From contig JAJQJQ010000021.1 of NCBI GenBank assembly GCA_028622995.1, forward strand, positions 744,001 to 808,000: a stretch of 64,000 nucleotides of DNA, read 5' to 3'. Source of the DNA: Panagrolaimus kolymaensis (Eukaryota; Nematoda; Chromadorea; Rhabditida; Panagrolaimidae). The notes under the pieces were generated by a model. That model worked only from the letters and a program-made list of their open reading frames with translations, did no database searches and was not told the DNA's origin. A program made the position numbers and the translations under genes. Positions 63,101 to 64,000 of the stretch are shown here, piece by piece; position 1 is the stretch's first letter; the number at the start of each line of letters is the position of its first letter.

Positions 63101-64000
63101 TGTTTCTTTTTAGCATCGAGTTCAGCTTTTTTCTTGGCTTCTGCATCAGCTTTAATTTTATCTTCATCTGCTTTTTTCTTAGCAGCAATATCTGCATCCG
63201 CTTGCTTTTTAGCTTCAGCATCAGCTTTTGCTTTATCATCATCGGCCTTCTTTTTGGCTGCAACATCAGCATCTGCCTTTTTCTTGGCTTCGGCATCTGT
63301 TTTAATTTCCTCGGGTTTCTTAGCTTCCTCTGGCTTTTTAGCTTCCTCGGGTTTCTTTTTAGCATCGAGTTCAGCTTTTTTCTTGGCTTCGGCATAAGCT
63401 TTAATTTTATCTTCATCAGCCTTTTTCTTTGCAGCTTTATCAGCCTTTGCTTTATCTTCATCTGCTTTTTTCTTAGCAGCAATATCGGCATCCGCTATCT
63501 TTTTAGCTTCAGCATCAGCTTTAGCTTTATCTTCATCGGCCTTCTTTTTGGCTGCAACATCAGCATCTGCCTTTTTCTTGCCTTCAGCATCTGTTTTAAT
63601 TTCCTCGGTTTTCTTAGCTTCCTCTGGCTTTTTAGCTTCCTCGGGTTTCTTTTTAGCATCGAGTTCAGCTTTTTTCTTAGTTTCTGCATCATCTTTAATT
63701 TTATCTTCATCTGCTTTTTTCTTTGCAGCTTTATCAGCCTTTGCTTTATCTTCATCTGCTTTTTTCTTAGCAGCAATATCGGCATCCGCTATCTTTTTAG
63801 CTTCAGCATCAGCTTTAGCTTTATCTTCATCGGCCTTCTTTTTGGCTGCAACATCAGCATCTGCCTTTTTCTTGCCTTCAGCATCTGTTTTAATTTCCTC
63901 GGTTTTCTTAGCTTCCTCTGGCTTTTTAGCTTCCTCGGGTTTCTTTTTAGCATCGAGTTCAGCTTTTTTCTTAGTTTCTGCATCATCTTTAATTTTATCT
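1992..64000 (-). CDS. ttn-1: Titin-like giant muscle protein, partial (18 exons, both ends outside the window)
   Basis: Eighteen minus-strand exons can be joined with every splice phase matching: 64000-57234, 56725-47454, 47318-47171, 44812-44747, 44335-37239, 37029-36837, 36783-36596, 36539-36389, 36196-31044, 30990-30735, 30571-30132, 30018-29613, 29526-28528, 28239-26554, 26488-26210, 25312-24983, 5125-4906 and 3199-1992. The product has about 11,600 residues in the window: long Lys/Glu/Ala-rich probable coiled-coil or spring segments first, then about 15 Ig (I-set type) and 6 Fn3 domains. That architecture is known for nematode TTN-1, a sarcomeric protein that also has a C-terminal protein kinase. 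No kinase, start codon or stop codon is seen here, so both termini lie outside. UNC-89 and twitchin are the other giant Ig/Fn3 proteins of worm muscle, but they lack such large K/E/A blocks. The name is by family recognition; the splice model is inferred from sequence. Confidence 0.88.
3200..4905. other. Titin intron between exons 17 and 18
   Basis: CAGTTT motifs are dense up to about 4.3 kb. The final part holds the nested inverted repeat at 4,630-4,750 and poly-A/T runs. No coding sequence is seen. Confidence 0.6.
4630..4750. repeat. Imperfect nested inverted repeat (old foldback element or hairpin)
   Basis: Three nested complementary pairs share one centre: ACACGCATGT at 4,630-4,639 with ACATGCGTGC at 4,741-4,750 (one mismatch), GTTAGTAA at 4,666-4,673 with TTACTAAC at 4,727-4,734, and TCGTTTCGAAA at 4,689-4,699 with TTTCGAAACGA at 4,712-4,722. 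It lies in the titin intron between exons 17 and 18. No target duplication was identified. Confidence 0.5.
4906..5125 (-). CDS. ttn-1: Titin exon 17: acidic linker and start of an Ig domain
   Basis: The exon has 220 bases (TTTTTCAG|AATCCA to CAAGTG|GTAAGC). It encodes a Lys/Asp-rich linker ([19 protein letters not shown]), then [20 protein letters not shown] and the first two bases of a Trp codon. Phase 1 in matches exon 16 and phase 2 out matches exon 18. Skipping it would break the frame, so it supports the long intron joining the two parts of the gene. Confidence 0.78.
5126..9479. other. 3' part of the 19.9-kb titin intron, downstream on the minus strand of the Kv gene
   Basis: AT-rich with CAGTTT motifs, thinner at 5,460-6,130 and 7,750-8,380 where poly-pyrimidine runs dominate. 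I see no titin exon, channel exon or RNA gene. Promoter sequence for the earliest channel first exon (9,480) may lie at its right end. Confidence 0.5.
9480..9490 (+). CDS. exp-2: Candidate alternative first exon of the Kv channel (MPT-)
   Basis: ATG CCG ACT AT followed by a consensus donor GTAAGT; two bases are left over, the phase needed by exon 2. The preceding 45 bases (CAACAACC-rich, no T runs) look like a 5' leader, unlike the surrounding AT tracts. It is too short to prove by itself. Confidence 0.38.
9491..12534. other. Intron of both genes: motif-rich, no coding sequence seen
   Basis: Plus-strand CAGTTT motifs throughout, with gaps near 10.2-10.56 kb and 11.9-12.5 kb. All open frames are short and low-complexity. 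Confidence 0.5.
12535..12584 (+). CDS. exp-2: Candidate alternative first exon of the Kv channel ([16 protein letters not shown])
   Basis: ATG at 12,535 opens 16 codons plus two bases before donor CTTGG|GTAAGA, again in the phase of exon 2. The peptide would read [17 protein letters not shown] then VSGN. The evidence is phase, donor and coding-like composition only. Confidence 0.38.
12880..13740. mobile_element. Non-autonomous hAT-type DNA transposon, 861 bp
   Basis: Terminal inverted repeats TAGGGACGCTCA (12,880) and TGAGCGTCCCTA (ending 13,740) are flanked by identical 8-bp direct repeats TCTTAGTG (12,872-12,879 and 13,741-13,748). An 8-bp target duplication with termini starting TAGGG is typical of hAT elements. 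No transposase reading frame is present, so it depends on a partner element. It carries no CAGTT motif, unlike the sequence on both sides. A second element is inserted within it. Confidence 0.8.
13265..13489. mobile_element. Foldback hAT-type MITE, 225 bp, nested in the larger element
   Basis: Two 89-bp arms (13,265-13,353 and 13,401-13,489) appear to be perfect inverted complements around a 47-base centre. The ends are CAGAGCTGTTCAAT and its complement. Direct repeats GGATCAGC (13,257-13,264 and 13,490-13,497) flank it: an 8-bp target duplication, again hAT-like. The arm identity suggests recent insertion. Transcribed, it would form a long hairpin. Confidence 0.82.
13749..15272. other. Intron of both genes upstream of the acidic first exon
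   Basis: Motifs resume immediately right of the hAT element (near 13,777). The minus-strand frame at 14,158-14,445 is hydrophobic and low-complexity, without homology that I recognise. The final 200 bases could include the promoter and leader of the channel exon at 15,273. Confidence 0.45.
15273..15469 (+). CDS. exp-2: Kv channel first coding exon (long, acidic N-terminus)
   Basis: ATG at 15,273 opens 65 codons plus two bases, ending at a strong donor (AAAAAG|GTAAGT). The two left-over bases join the first base of exon 2 as AGG, keeping the frame. The peptide starts [19 protein letters not shown] and contains an acidic run ([15 protein letters not shown]). Its complexity and base composition are clearly coding compared with the flanks. 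Confidence 0.68.
15273..24311 (+). CDS. exp-2: EXP-2-like voltage-gated potassium channel (Kv), nested antisense in a titin intron
   Basis: Exons 15273-15469, 20966-21110, 21303-21464, 21518-21751, 22148-22321, 22494-23035, 24012-24061 and 24121-24311 join in phase to a protein of about 564 residues. Counting from the internal Met at 20,979 (494 residues), the T1 domain spans about 57-170 and contains a perfect H-x5-C-x20-CC zinc site typical of non-Shaker Kv channels. S1 is at about 206-232, S2 269-292 and S3 297-323. S4 has Arg at 340, 343, 346 and 349, Lys at 352 and Arg at 355. S5 is at about 375-397, the filter is [12 protein letters not shown], and S6 reads [17 protein letters not shown]. 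The S6 bend is PIT rather than the usual PxP. Two N-glycosylation sequons lie in the S1-S2 loop. In C. elegans EXP-2 shapes repolarisation of pharyngeal muscle. It could instead be another Shab-related Kv; the PIT motif and titin linkage favour EXP-2. Confidence 0.85.
15983..16008 (+). CDS. exp-2: Candidate alternative first exon of the Kv channel (MSQAIAKQR-)
   Basis: ATG at 15,983 opens eight codons plus AG before donor GTAATC, in the phase of exon 2. The donor is weaker than the others. It lies 0.5 kb after the long acidic first exon. Confidence 0.33.
16009..20326. other. Long channel intron inside the titin intron
   Basis: AT-rich with scattered CAGTTT motifs. A more complex patch at about 16,550-16,620 (TATATAACC, then a CAGCAGGAAGCAAGGAACAA stretch) could be a promoter and leader. 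Isolated donor-like GTAAGT sites at 17,056 and 19,475 have no ATG in front, so they could at most serve untranslated exons. Confidence 0.4.
20327..20367 (+). CDS. exp-2: Candidate alternative first exon of the Kv channel ([14 protein letters not shown])
   Basis: ATG at 20,327 opens 13 codons plus two bases before donor GATGG|GTATGA, in phase with exon 2 only 0.6 kb downstream. The 45 bases before it (ACACACAAAAACAACAACAA) look like a 5' leader. Confidence 0.4.
20966..21110 (+). CDS. exp-2: Kv channel exon 2 (shared)
   Basis: Acceptor TTTTTAG|GGTATC to donor TATCAG|GTTTGC. It reads [20 protein letters not shown] and continues to [10 protein letters not shown], the cytoplasmic N-terminus before T1. 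It contains an internal ATG at 20,979 that could also start translation. Confidence 0.82.
21303..21464 (+). CDS. exp-2: Kv channel exon 3 (T1 domain, first part)
   Basis: Acceptor TATTTCAG|TTAGTA to donor ATTAAAG|GTTTTC, phase 0 on both sides. It encodes [19 protein letters not shown], the start of the T1 tetramerisation domain. Confidence 0.88.
21518..21751 (+). CDS. exp-2: Kv channel exon 4 (T1 domain, zinc site)
   Basis: Acceptor TTTATAG|GTCGCG to donor GAAAGG|GTAAGT, 78 codons. It contains [20 protein letters not shown] and the CC pair 20 residues later, the T1-interface zinc site of Kv2-4-type channels. It ends in a charged stretch, [10 protein letters not shown]. Confidence 0.9.
22148..22321 (+). 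CDS. exp-2: Kv channel exon 5 (T1-S1 linker and S1)
   Basis: Acceptor TTTATAG|GTCGAC to donor TTCCAG|GTGAGG, 58 codons in phase 0. It encodes [20 protein letters not shown] and the hydrophobic S1 segment [16 protein letters not shown]. Confidence 0.9.
22494..23035 (+). CDS. exp-2: Kv channel exon 6 (S2 to pore helix)
   Basis: Acceptor TTTTTTAAG|GTTATT (a TAAG-type acceptor) to donor TGCAT|GTAAGT. It encodes the S1-S2 loop with two NxS/T sites, S2, S3, the S4 sensor ([18 protein letters not shown]), S5 and the pore helix up to YWWC. It leaves two bases of the next Ile codon. Confidence 0.92.
23036..24011. other. Channel intron splitting the pore loop
   Basis: A 976-base intron between the pore helix and the selectivity filter, much longer than its neighbouring introns and carrying many CAGTTT motifs. 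No other feature is seen. Confidence 0.7.
24012..24061 (+). CDS. exp-2: Kv channel exon 7: 50-base micro-exon carrying the selectivity filter
   Basis: Acceptor CCCTTTCAG|TGTAAC to donor ACAGCAA|GTAAGA. Its 50 bases encode [16 protein letters not shown] with split codons at both ends. Skipping it would remove the filter and shift the frame. Confidence 0.9.
24121..24311 (+). CDS. exp-2: Kv channel exon 8 (S6 and C-terminus, stop TAA)
   Basis: Acceptor ATGTTTTAG|TGGGAA completes an ATG (Met) codon. It encodes [20 protein letters not shown], then [12 protein letters not shown] and a short charged tail ending [14 protein letters not shown]-like signals follow at about 24,367 and 24,425. Confidence 0.9.
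24312..24982. other. Channel 3' untranslated region and adjoining titin intron
   Basis: AATAAA-like signals lie near 24,367 and 24,425. The genes converge here: the channel stop codon is only 671 bases from the donor of titin exon 16 on the other strand. Confidence 0.55.
24983..25312 (-). CDS. ttn-1: Titin exon 16: single Fn3 domain
   Basis: The exon has 330 bases (TTTTTTAG|GTCAAC to AATCAAG|GTTGGT). It encodes one Fn3 domain: [38 protein letters not shown] and [15 protein letters not shown]. It leaves in phase 1. The next in-phase exon that I can find is at 5,125, across a 19.9-kb intron. Confidence 0.82.
25313..26209. other. Titin intron between exons 15 and 16
   Basis: Non-coding and AT-rich, with plus-strand CAGTTT motifs about every 50-70 bases. 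No exon is recognisable. Confidence 0.6.
26210..26488 (-). CDS. ttn-1: Titin exon 15: single Ig domain
   Basis: The exon has 279 bases (TTTTATAG|ATAAAC to ATTCAAG|GTTTGA). It encodes one Ig domain: [38 protein letters not shown] and [17 protein letters not shown]. It is symmetric, phase 1 to phase 1, the usual one-exon-one-Ig pattern. Confidence 0.82.
26554..28239 (-). CDS. ttn-1: Titin exon 14: Fn3 half, K/E-rich charged insert, Ig domain
   Basis: The exon has 1,686 bases (TTTTAG|GTGTAC to TTATAG|GTAATT). It closes the Fn3 begun in exon 13 ([12 protein letters not shown]). It then encodes a low-complexity linker and K/E-rich insert of about 380 residues, which becomes coiled-coil-like near [15 protein letters not shown]. 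It ends with an Ig domain ([32 protein letters not shown]). The coding strand of the insert is rich in AAACTG, the complement of the intronic CAGTTT motif (see findings). Confidence 0.84.
28528..29526 (-). CDS. ttn-1: Titin exon 13: Ig-Ig-Fn3 and start of another Fn3
   Basis: The exon has 999 bases (TTTCAG|AAGAAG to GTTGAAG|GTTGGT). The Ig landmarks are [20 protein letters not shown] and a second, less canonical domain with [20 protein letters not shown], in which the C-strand Trp is replaced by Phe. The Fn3 landmarks are [20 protein letters not shown] and [17 protein letters not shown]. The exon ends inside a further Fn3 domain (VEISWPEVE). Confidence 0.84.
29613..30018 (-). CDS. ttn-1: Titin exon 12: Ig domain completion and a second Ig domain
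   Basis: The exon has 406 bases (TTTTTAG|ATAAGC to GTTAAAG|GTAAAT). It carries [18 protein letters not shown], closing one Ig domain. A full Ig domain follows with [20 protein letters not shown] and [12 protein letters not shown]. Confidence 0.82.
30132..30571 (-). CDS. ttn-1: Titin exon 11: Fn3 domain plus first half of an Ig domain
   Basis: The exon has 440 bases (TTTTTAG|CTCGAC to TTGAA|GTAAGC). The Fn3 part has [19 protein letters not shown] and [17 protein letters not shown]. The Ig part has [20 protein letters not shown] and [17 protein letters not shown]. The exon leaves in phase 0. Confidence 0.82.
30735..30990 (-). CDS. ttn-1: Titin exon 10: Fn3 domain
   Basis: The exon has 256 bases (ATTTCAG|AGTTGC to CTTATTT|GTAAGT). 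It encodes Fn3 signatures [20 protein letters not shown] and [12 protein letters not shown]. It continues the domain begun at the end of exon 9. Confidence 0.8.
31044..36196 (-). CDS. ttn-1: Titin exon 9: K/E/A-rich rod followed by three Ig and one Fn3 domain
   Basis: This 5,153-base exon (TTTTTTAG|AAGAAC to GATACA|GTAAGT) encodes about 1,717 residues. The first 1,270 or so are charged repeats like those of exon 2, with one [13 protein letters not shown] motif and four [12 protein letters not shown] blocks. Then come three Ig domains, with landmarks [25 protein letters not shown], and [13 protein letters not shown] with [15 protein letters not shown]. One Fn3 domain follows ([49 protein letters not shown]). 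The tail begins a second Fn3 domain continued by exon 10. The exon therefore marks the passage from the spring or rod region to the Ig/Fn3 region. Confidence 0.88.
34900..35750 (-). repeat. Block in titin exon 9 duplicated in exon 2
   Basis: Related to about 50,820-51,668 with an offset of about 15,918 bp. Shared landmarks are [47 protein letters not shown] and [10 protein letters not shown]. Parts are almost identical at the base level (for example 35,459-35,570 with 51,378-51,490). A more diverged third version lies near 55.1-55.75 kb. Confidence 0.75.
36389..36539 (-). CDS. ttn-1: Titin exon 8: second half of an Ig domain
   Basis: The exon has 151 bases (TTTTCAG|TATTCG to CCAAAG|GTCCTA). 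It encodes a clear Ig F-G strand motif, [15 protein letters not shown], and ends TTVRVESK. The donor GTCCTA is weaker than its neighbours, but the phase fits exon 9. Confidence 0.75.
36596..36783 (-). CDS. ttn-1: Titin exon 7: first half of an Ig domain
   Basis: The exon has 188 bases (TTTTTAG|AAGAAG to ACAAAA|GTGAGA). After a short linker it encodes [19 protein letters not shown] and [20 protein letters not shown], the N-terminal strands of an Ig domain. The usual Trp of the C strand is replaced by Leu. Confidence 0.78.
36837..37029 (-). CDS. ttn-1: Titin exon 6: second half of an Ig domain
   Basis: The exon has 193 bases (TTTTACAG|ATGTCA to TTGAAG|GTATAA). It begins [14 protein letters not shown], an internal residue rather than a start, and ends with an Ig strand signature [21 protein letters not shown]. 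It completes the Ig domain begun at the end of exon 5. Confidence 0.8.
37239..44335 (-). CDS. ttn-1: Titin exon 5: 7.1-kb exon of degenerate charged repeats, ending in an Ig domain
   Basis: This 7,097-base exon (acceptor TTTAG|CGGAAG, donor CCAAGG|GTAAGT) encodes about 2,365 residues. It begins [19 protein letters not shown]. Between about 41.4 and 43.7 kb it is built from loose repeats of about 35-45 residues with a core like [17 protein letters not shown] followed by EE...(R)DS and basic residues. The rest is Glu/Lys/Ser-rich with many acidic SEE and ESE stretches. The last 35 residues or so (from [19 protein letters not shown]) start an Ig domain finished by the next exon. The repeats may correspond to one of the proposed elastic regions of nematode TTN-1; that is inference. 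Confidence 0.87.
41400..43700 (-). repeat. Degenerate 35-45-residue repeats in titin exon 5
   Basis: At least ten imperfect units with the core basic-KxxAPKxEK-xxxEF followed by an acidic stretch and (R/K)xDSxRxS. Examples are [34 protein letters not shown] and [15 protein letters not shown]. Divergence is much higher than in the 57-64 kb array, so these are older. Confidence 0.7.
44336..44746. other. Titin intron between exons 4 and 5
   Basis: AT-rich and without the CAGTTT motif. No coding sequence or other structure is seen. Confidence 0.6.
44747..44812 (-). CDS. ttn-1: Titin exon 4: 66-base lysine-rich mini-exon
   Basis: The exon runs from acceptor ATTTTTAG|AAACC to donor CACCAG|GTTAGT and encodes about 22 residues, including [16 protein letters not shown]. 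It is symmetric (phase 1 in, phase 1 out), so it could be skipped without changing the frame. It is strongly basic. I judge it real because of its splice sites and matching phase; it is too short for domain evidence. Confidence 0.65.
44813..47170. other. Titin intron between exons 3 and 4, motif-free
   Basis: 2.36 kb of AT-rich sequence with no CAGTTT array, a useful contrast to the introns left of 28.4 kb. A higher-GC patch at 46,180-46,400 (CGCGCGCAG, GTTGGTGCGGTCGTAGC) may be a regulatory element or internal promoter; nothing coding is recognised. Confidence 0.5.
47171..47318 (-). CDS. ttn-1: Titin exon 3: small linker exon
   Basis: The exon has 148 bases between acceptor TTTTTAG|CAAGTT and donor CCACTG|GTAGGT. 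It encodes about 49 residues beginning [15 protein letters not shown] and continuing with Glu/Ala-rich sequence. It enters in phase 0 and leaves in phase 1, which fits both neighbours. No domain is recognised. Confidence 0.75.
47454..56725 (-). CDS. ttn-1: Titin exon 2: 9.3-kb uninterrupted Lys/Glu/Ala-rich segment
   Basis: This single exon of 9,272 bases runs from acceptor TTACAG|GCTCAG to donor TTACAG|GTATAA and encodes about 3,090 residues. Most of it is heptad-like K/E/A/R sequence expected to form coiled coil or charged single helix. Three internal motifs recur: [15 protein letters not shown] (five times here), a [21 protein letters not shown] block (about ten times) and AEEAKKLK blocks. 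The last 400 residues or so are different: acidic and less repetitive, ending near SSPLLQ. The segment near 50.8-51.7 kb is closely related to the one near 34.9-35.75 kb in exon 9. In C. elegans TTN-1 similar regions were described as coiled-coil or possible elastic regions; I have not aligned them. Confidence 0.88.
48773..49262 (-). repeat. Segmental duplication inside titin exon 2, copy A
   Basis: About 490 bp nearly identical to 53,603-54,092 (constant offset 4,830 bp), with only scattered base differences, for example in the codons around the EQAE stretch. It encodes the [28 protein letters not shown] and [15 protein letters not shown] blocks. Confidence 0.8.
50820..51668 (-). repeat. Block in titin exon 2 duplicated in exon 9
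   Basis: Partner of 34,900-35,750. The two blocks lie in different exons separated by several introns, so the copy arose by duplication or conversion between exons. Confidence 0.75.
53603..54092 (-). repeat. Segmental duplication inside titin exon 2, copy B
   Basis: Partner of 48,773-49,262. The match begins after GCGGCTTCAGC on the plus strand and ends around CTTTTTAAGAA. The high identity at the base level, including third positions, points to recent duplication or gene conversion. Confidence 0.8.
56726..57233. other. Titin intron between exons 1 and 2
   Basis: 508 bases, extremely AT-rich, without CAGTTT motifs and without other recognisable structure. Confidence 0.7.
57234..64000 (-). 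CDS. ttn-1: Titin exon 1 of window: tandem K/A/E/D repeat exon
   Basis: The frame is open from the right edge down to a donor (CCAAG|GTATTT) and leaves one base over. It reads as endlessly repeated [23 protein letters not shown] and [12 protein letters not shown] blocks. There is hardly any Met, so an ATG-based search misses the part above 58,995, but I see no stop in this frame up to 64,000. It should form a highly charged, flexible or coiled-coil rod. Repeat copies are nearly identical (see repeat entry). The 5' end lies outside the window. Confidence 0.85.
57290..64000 (-). repeat. Coding higher-order tandem repeat in titin
   Basis: The basic units are 249 bp (83 codons) and 294 bp (98 codons), built from KKADEDKx[19 protein letters not shown] and [11 protein letters not shown] modules. 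They are arranged in larger near-identical blocks: landmarks at 60,735, 61,572, 62,115 and 62,952 are spaced 837, 543 and 837 bp (543 = 249 + 294; 837 = 543 + 294). Private variants such as KKKHEEAKK (near 60,891, 61,728, 62,271 and 63,108) mark copies of the same block. All length changes are multiples of three. The array continues past the right edge. Confidence 0.9.

Noticed and set aside
58995..63999. Apparent break of the titin frame above 58,995
   Set aside because: The frame merely lacks Met codons; translation in the same frame from 63,999 gives [13 protein letters not shown] and I saw no stop, so the exon is continuous.
1..64000. tRNA, rRNA or other structured RNA genes
   Set aside because: No T-loop-like GGTTCGAATCC or other RNA gene signature was seen on either strand by eye; a covariance search was not possible.

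Overview
This window is a very AT-rich piece of a nematode genome. It holds two interleaved muscle-type genes on opposite strands. The nematode assignment rests on protein content: a titin of the TTN-1 type with huge Lys/Glu/Ala-rich segments next to Ig and Fn3 domains, and an EXP-2-type voltage-gated K+ channel. It also fits the intron acceptors (TTTCAG, TTTTTAG, TTTATAG). I cannot name the clade or species.

Minus strand, reading from 64,000 down to 1,992: one partial titin gene. I could join 18 exons with every reading phase matching, about 34.9 kb of coding sequence or roughly 11,600 codons. Both ends lie outside the window. From the 5' side it has a tandem-repeat exon (57,234-64,000 and beyond), a 9.3-kb Lys/Glu/Ala-rich exon (47,454-56,725), two small linker exons, a 7.1-kb exon of degenerate charged repeats (37,239-44,335), Ig exons, and a 5.2-kb exon passing from a charged segment into Ig and Fn3 domains (31,044-36,196). 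Smaller Ig/Fn3 exons follow down to 24,983, and after a 19.9-kb intron come two more exons (4,906-5,125 and 1,992-3,199). I count about 15 Ig and 6 Fn3 domains.

Plus strand: an EXP-2-like Kv channel lies wholly inside that 19.9-kb titin intron, in antisense orientation. Its core is seven coding exons (20,966-24,311). At least one upstream first exon (15,273-15,469) fits in phase. Four further short candidate first exons (9,480; 12,535; 15,983; 20,327) all end in the same phase, which suggests several alternative promoters. In C. elegans EXP-2 repolarises pharyngeal muscle and TTN-1 is a sarcomere protein, so both products would act in muscle.

The most unusual signal is not a gene. From position 1 to about 28.35 kb the DNA is studded with the short motif CAGTTT followed by an A/T-only tract. 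It occurs nearly always on the plus strand, every 35-110 bp, in titin introns and channel introns alike and even in a stretch of titin coding sequence. It stops abruptly, and the introns from 29.5 kb rightward lack it. It is also absent from a pair of nested hAT-type transposons (12,880-13,740, with a 225-bp foldback element inside it), so those elements look like later insertions. I do not know what the motif does; an array of small-RNA promoters is one testable idea.
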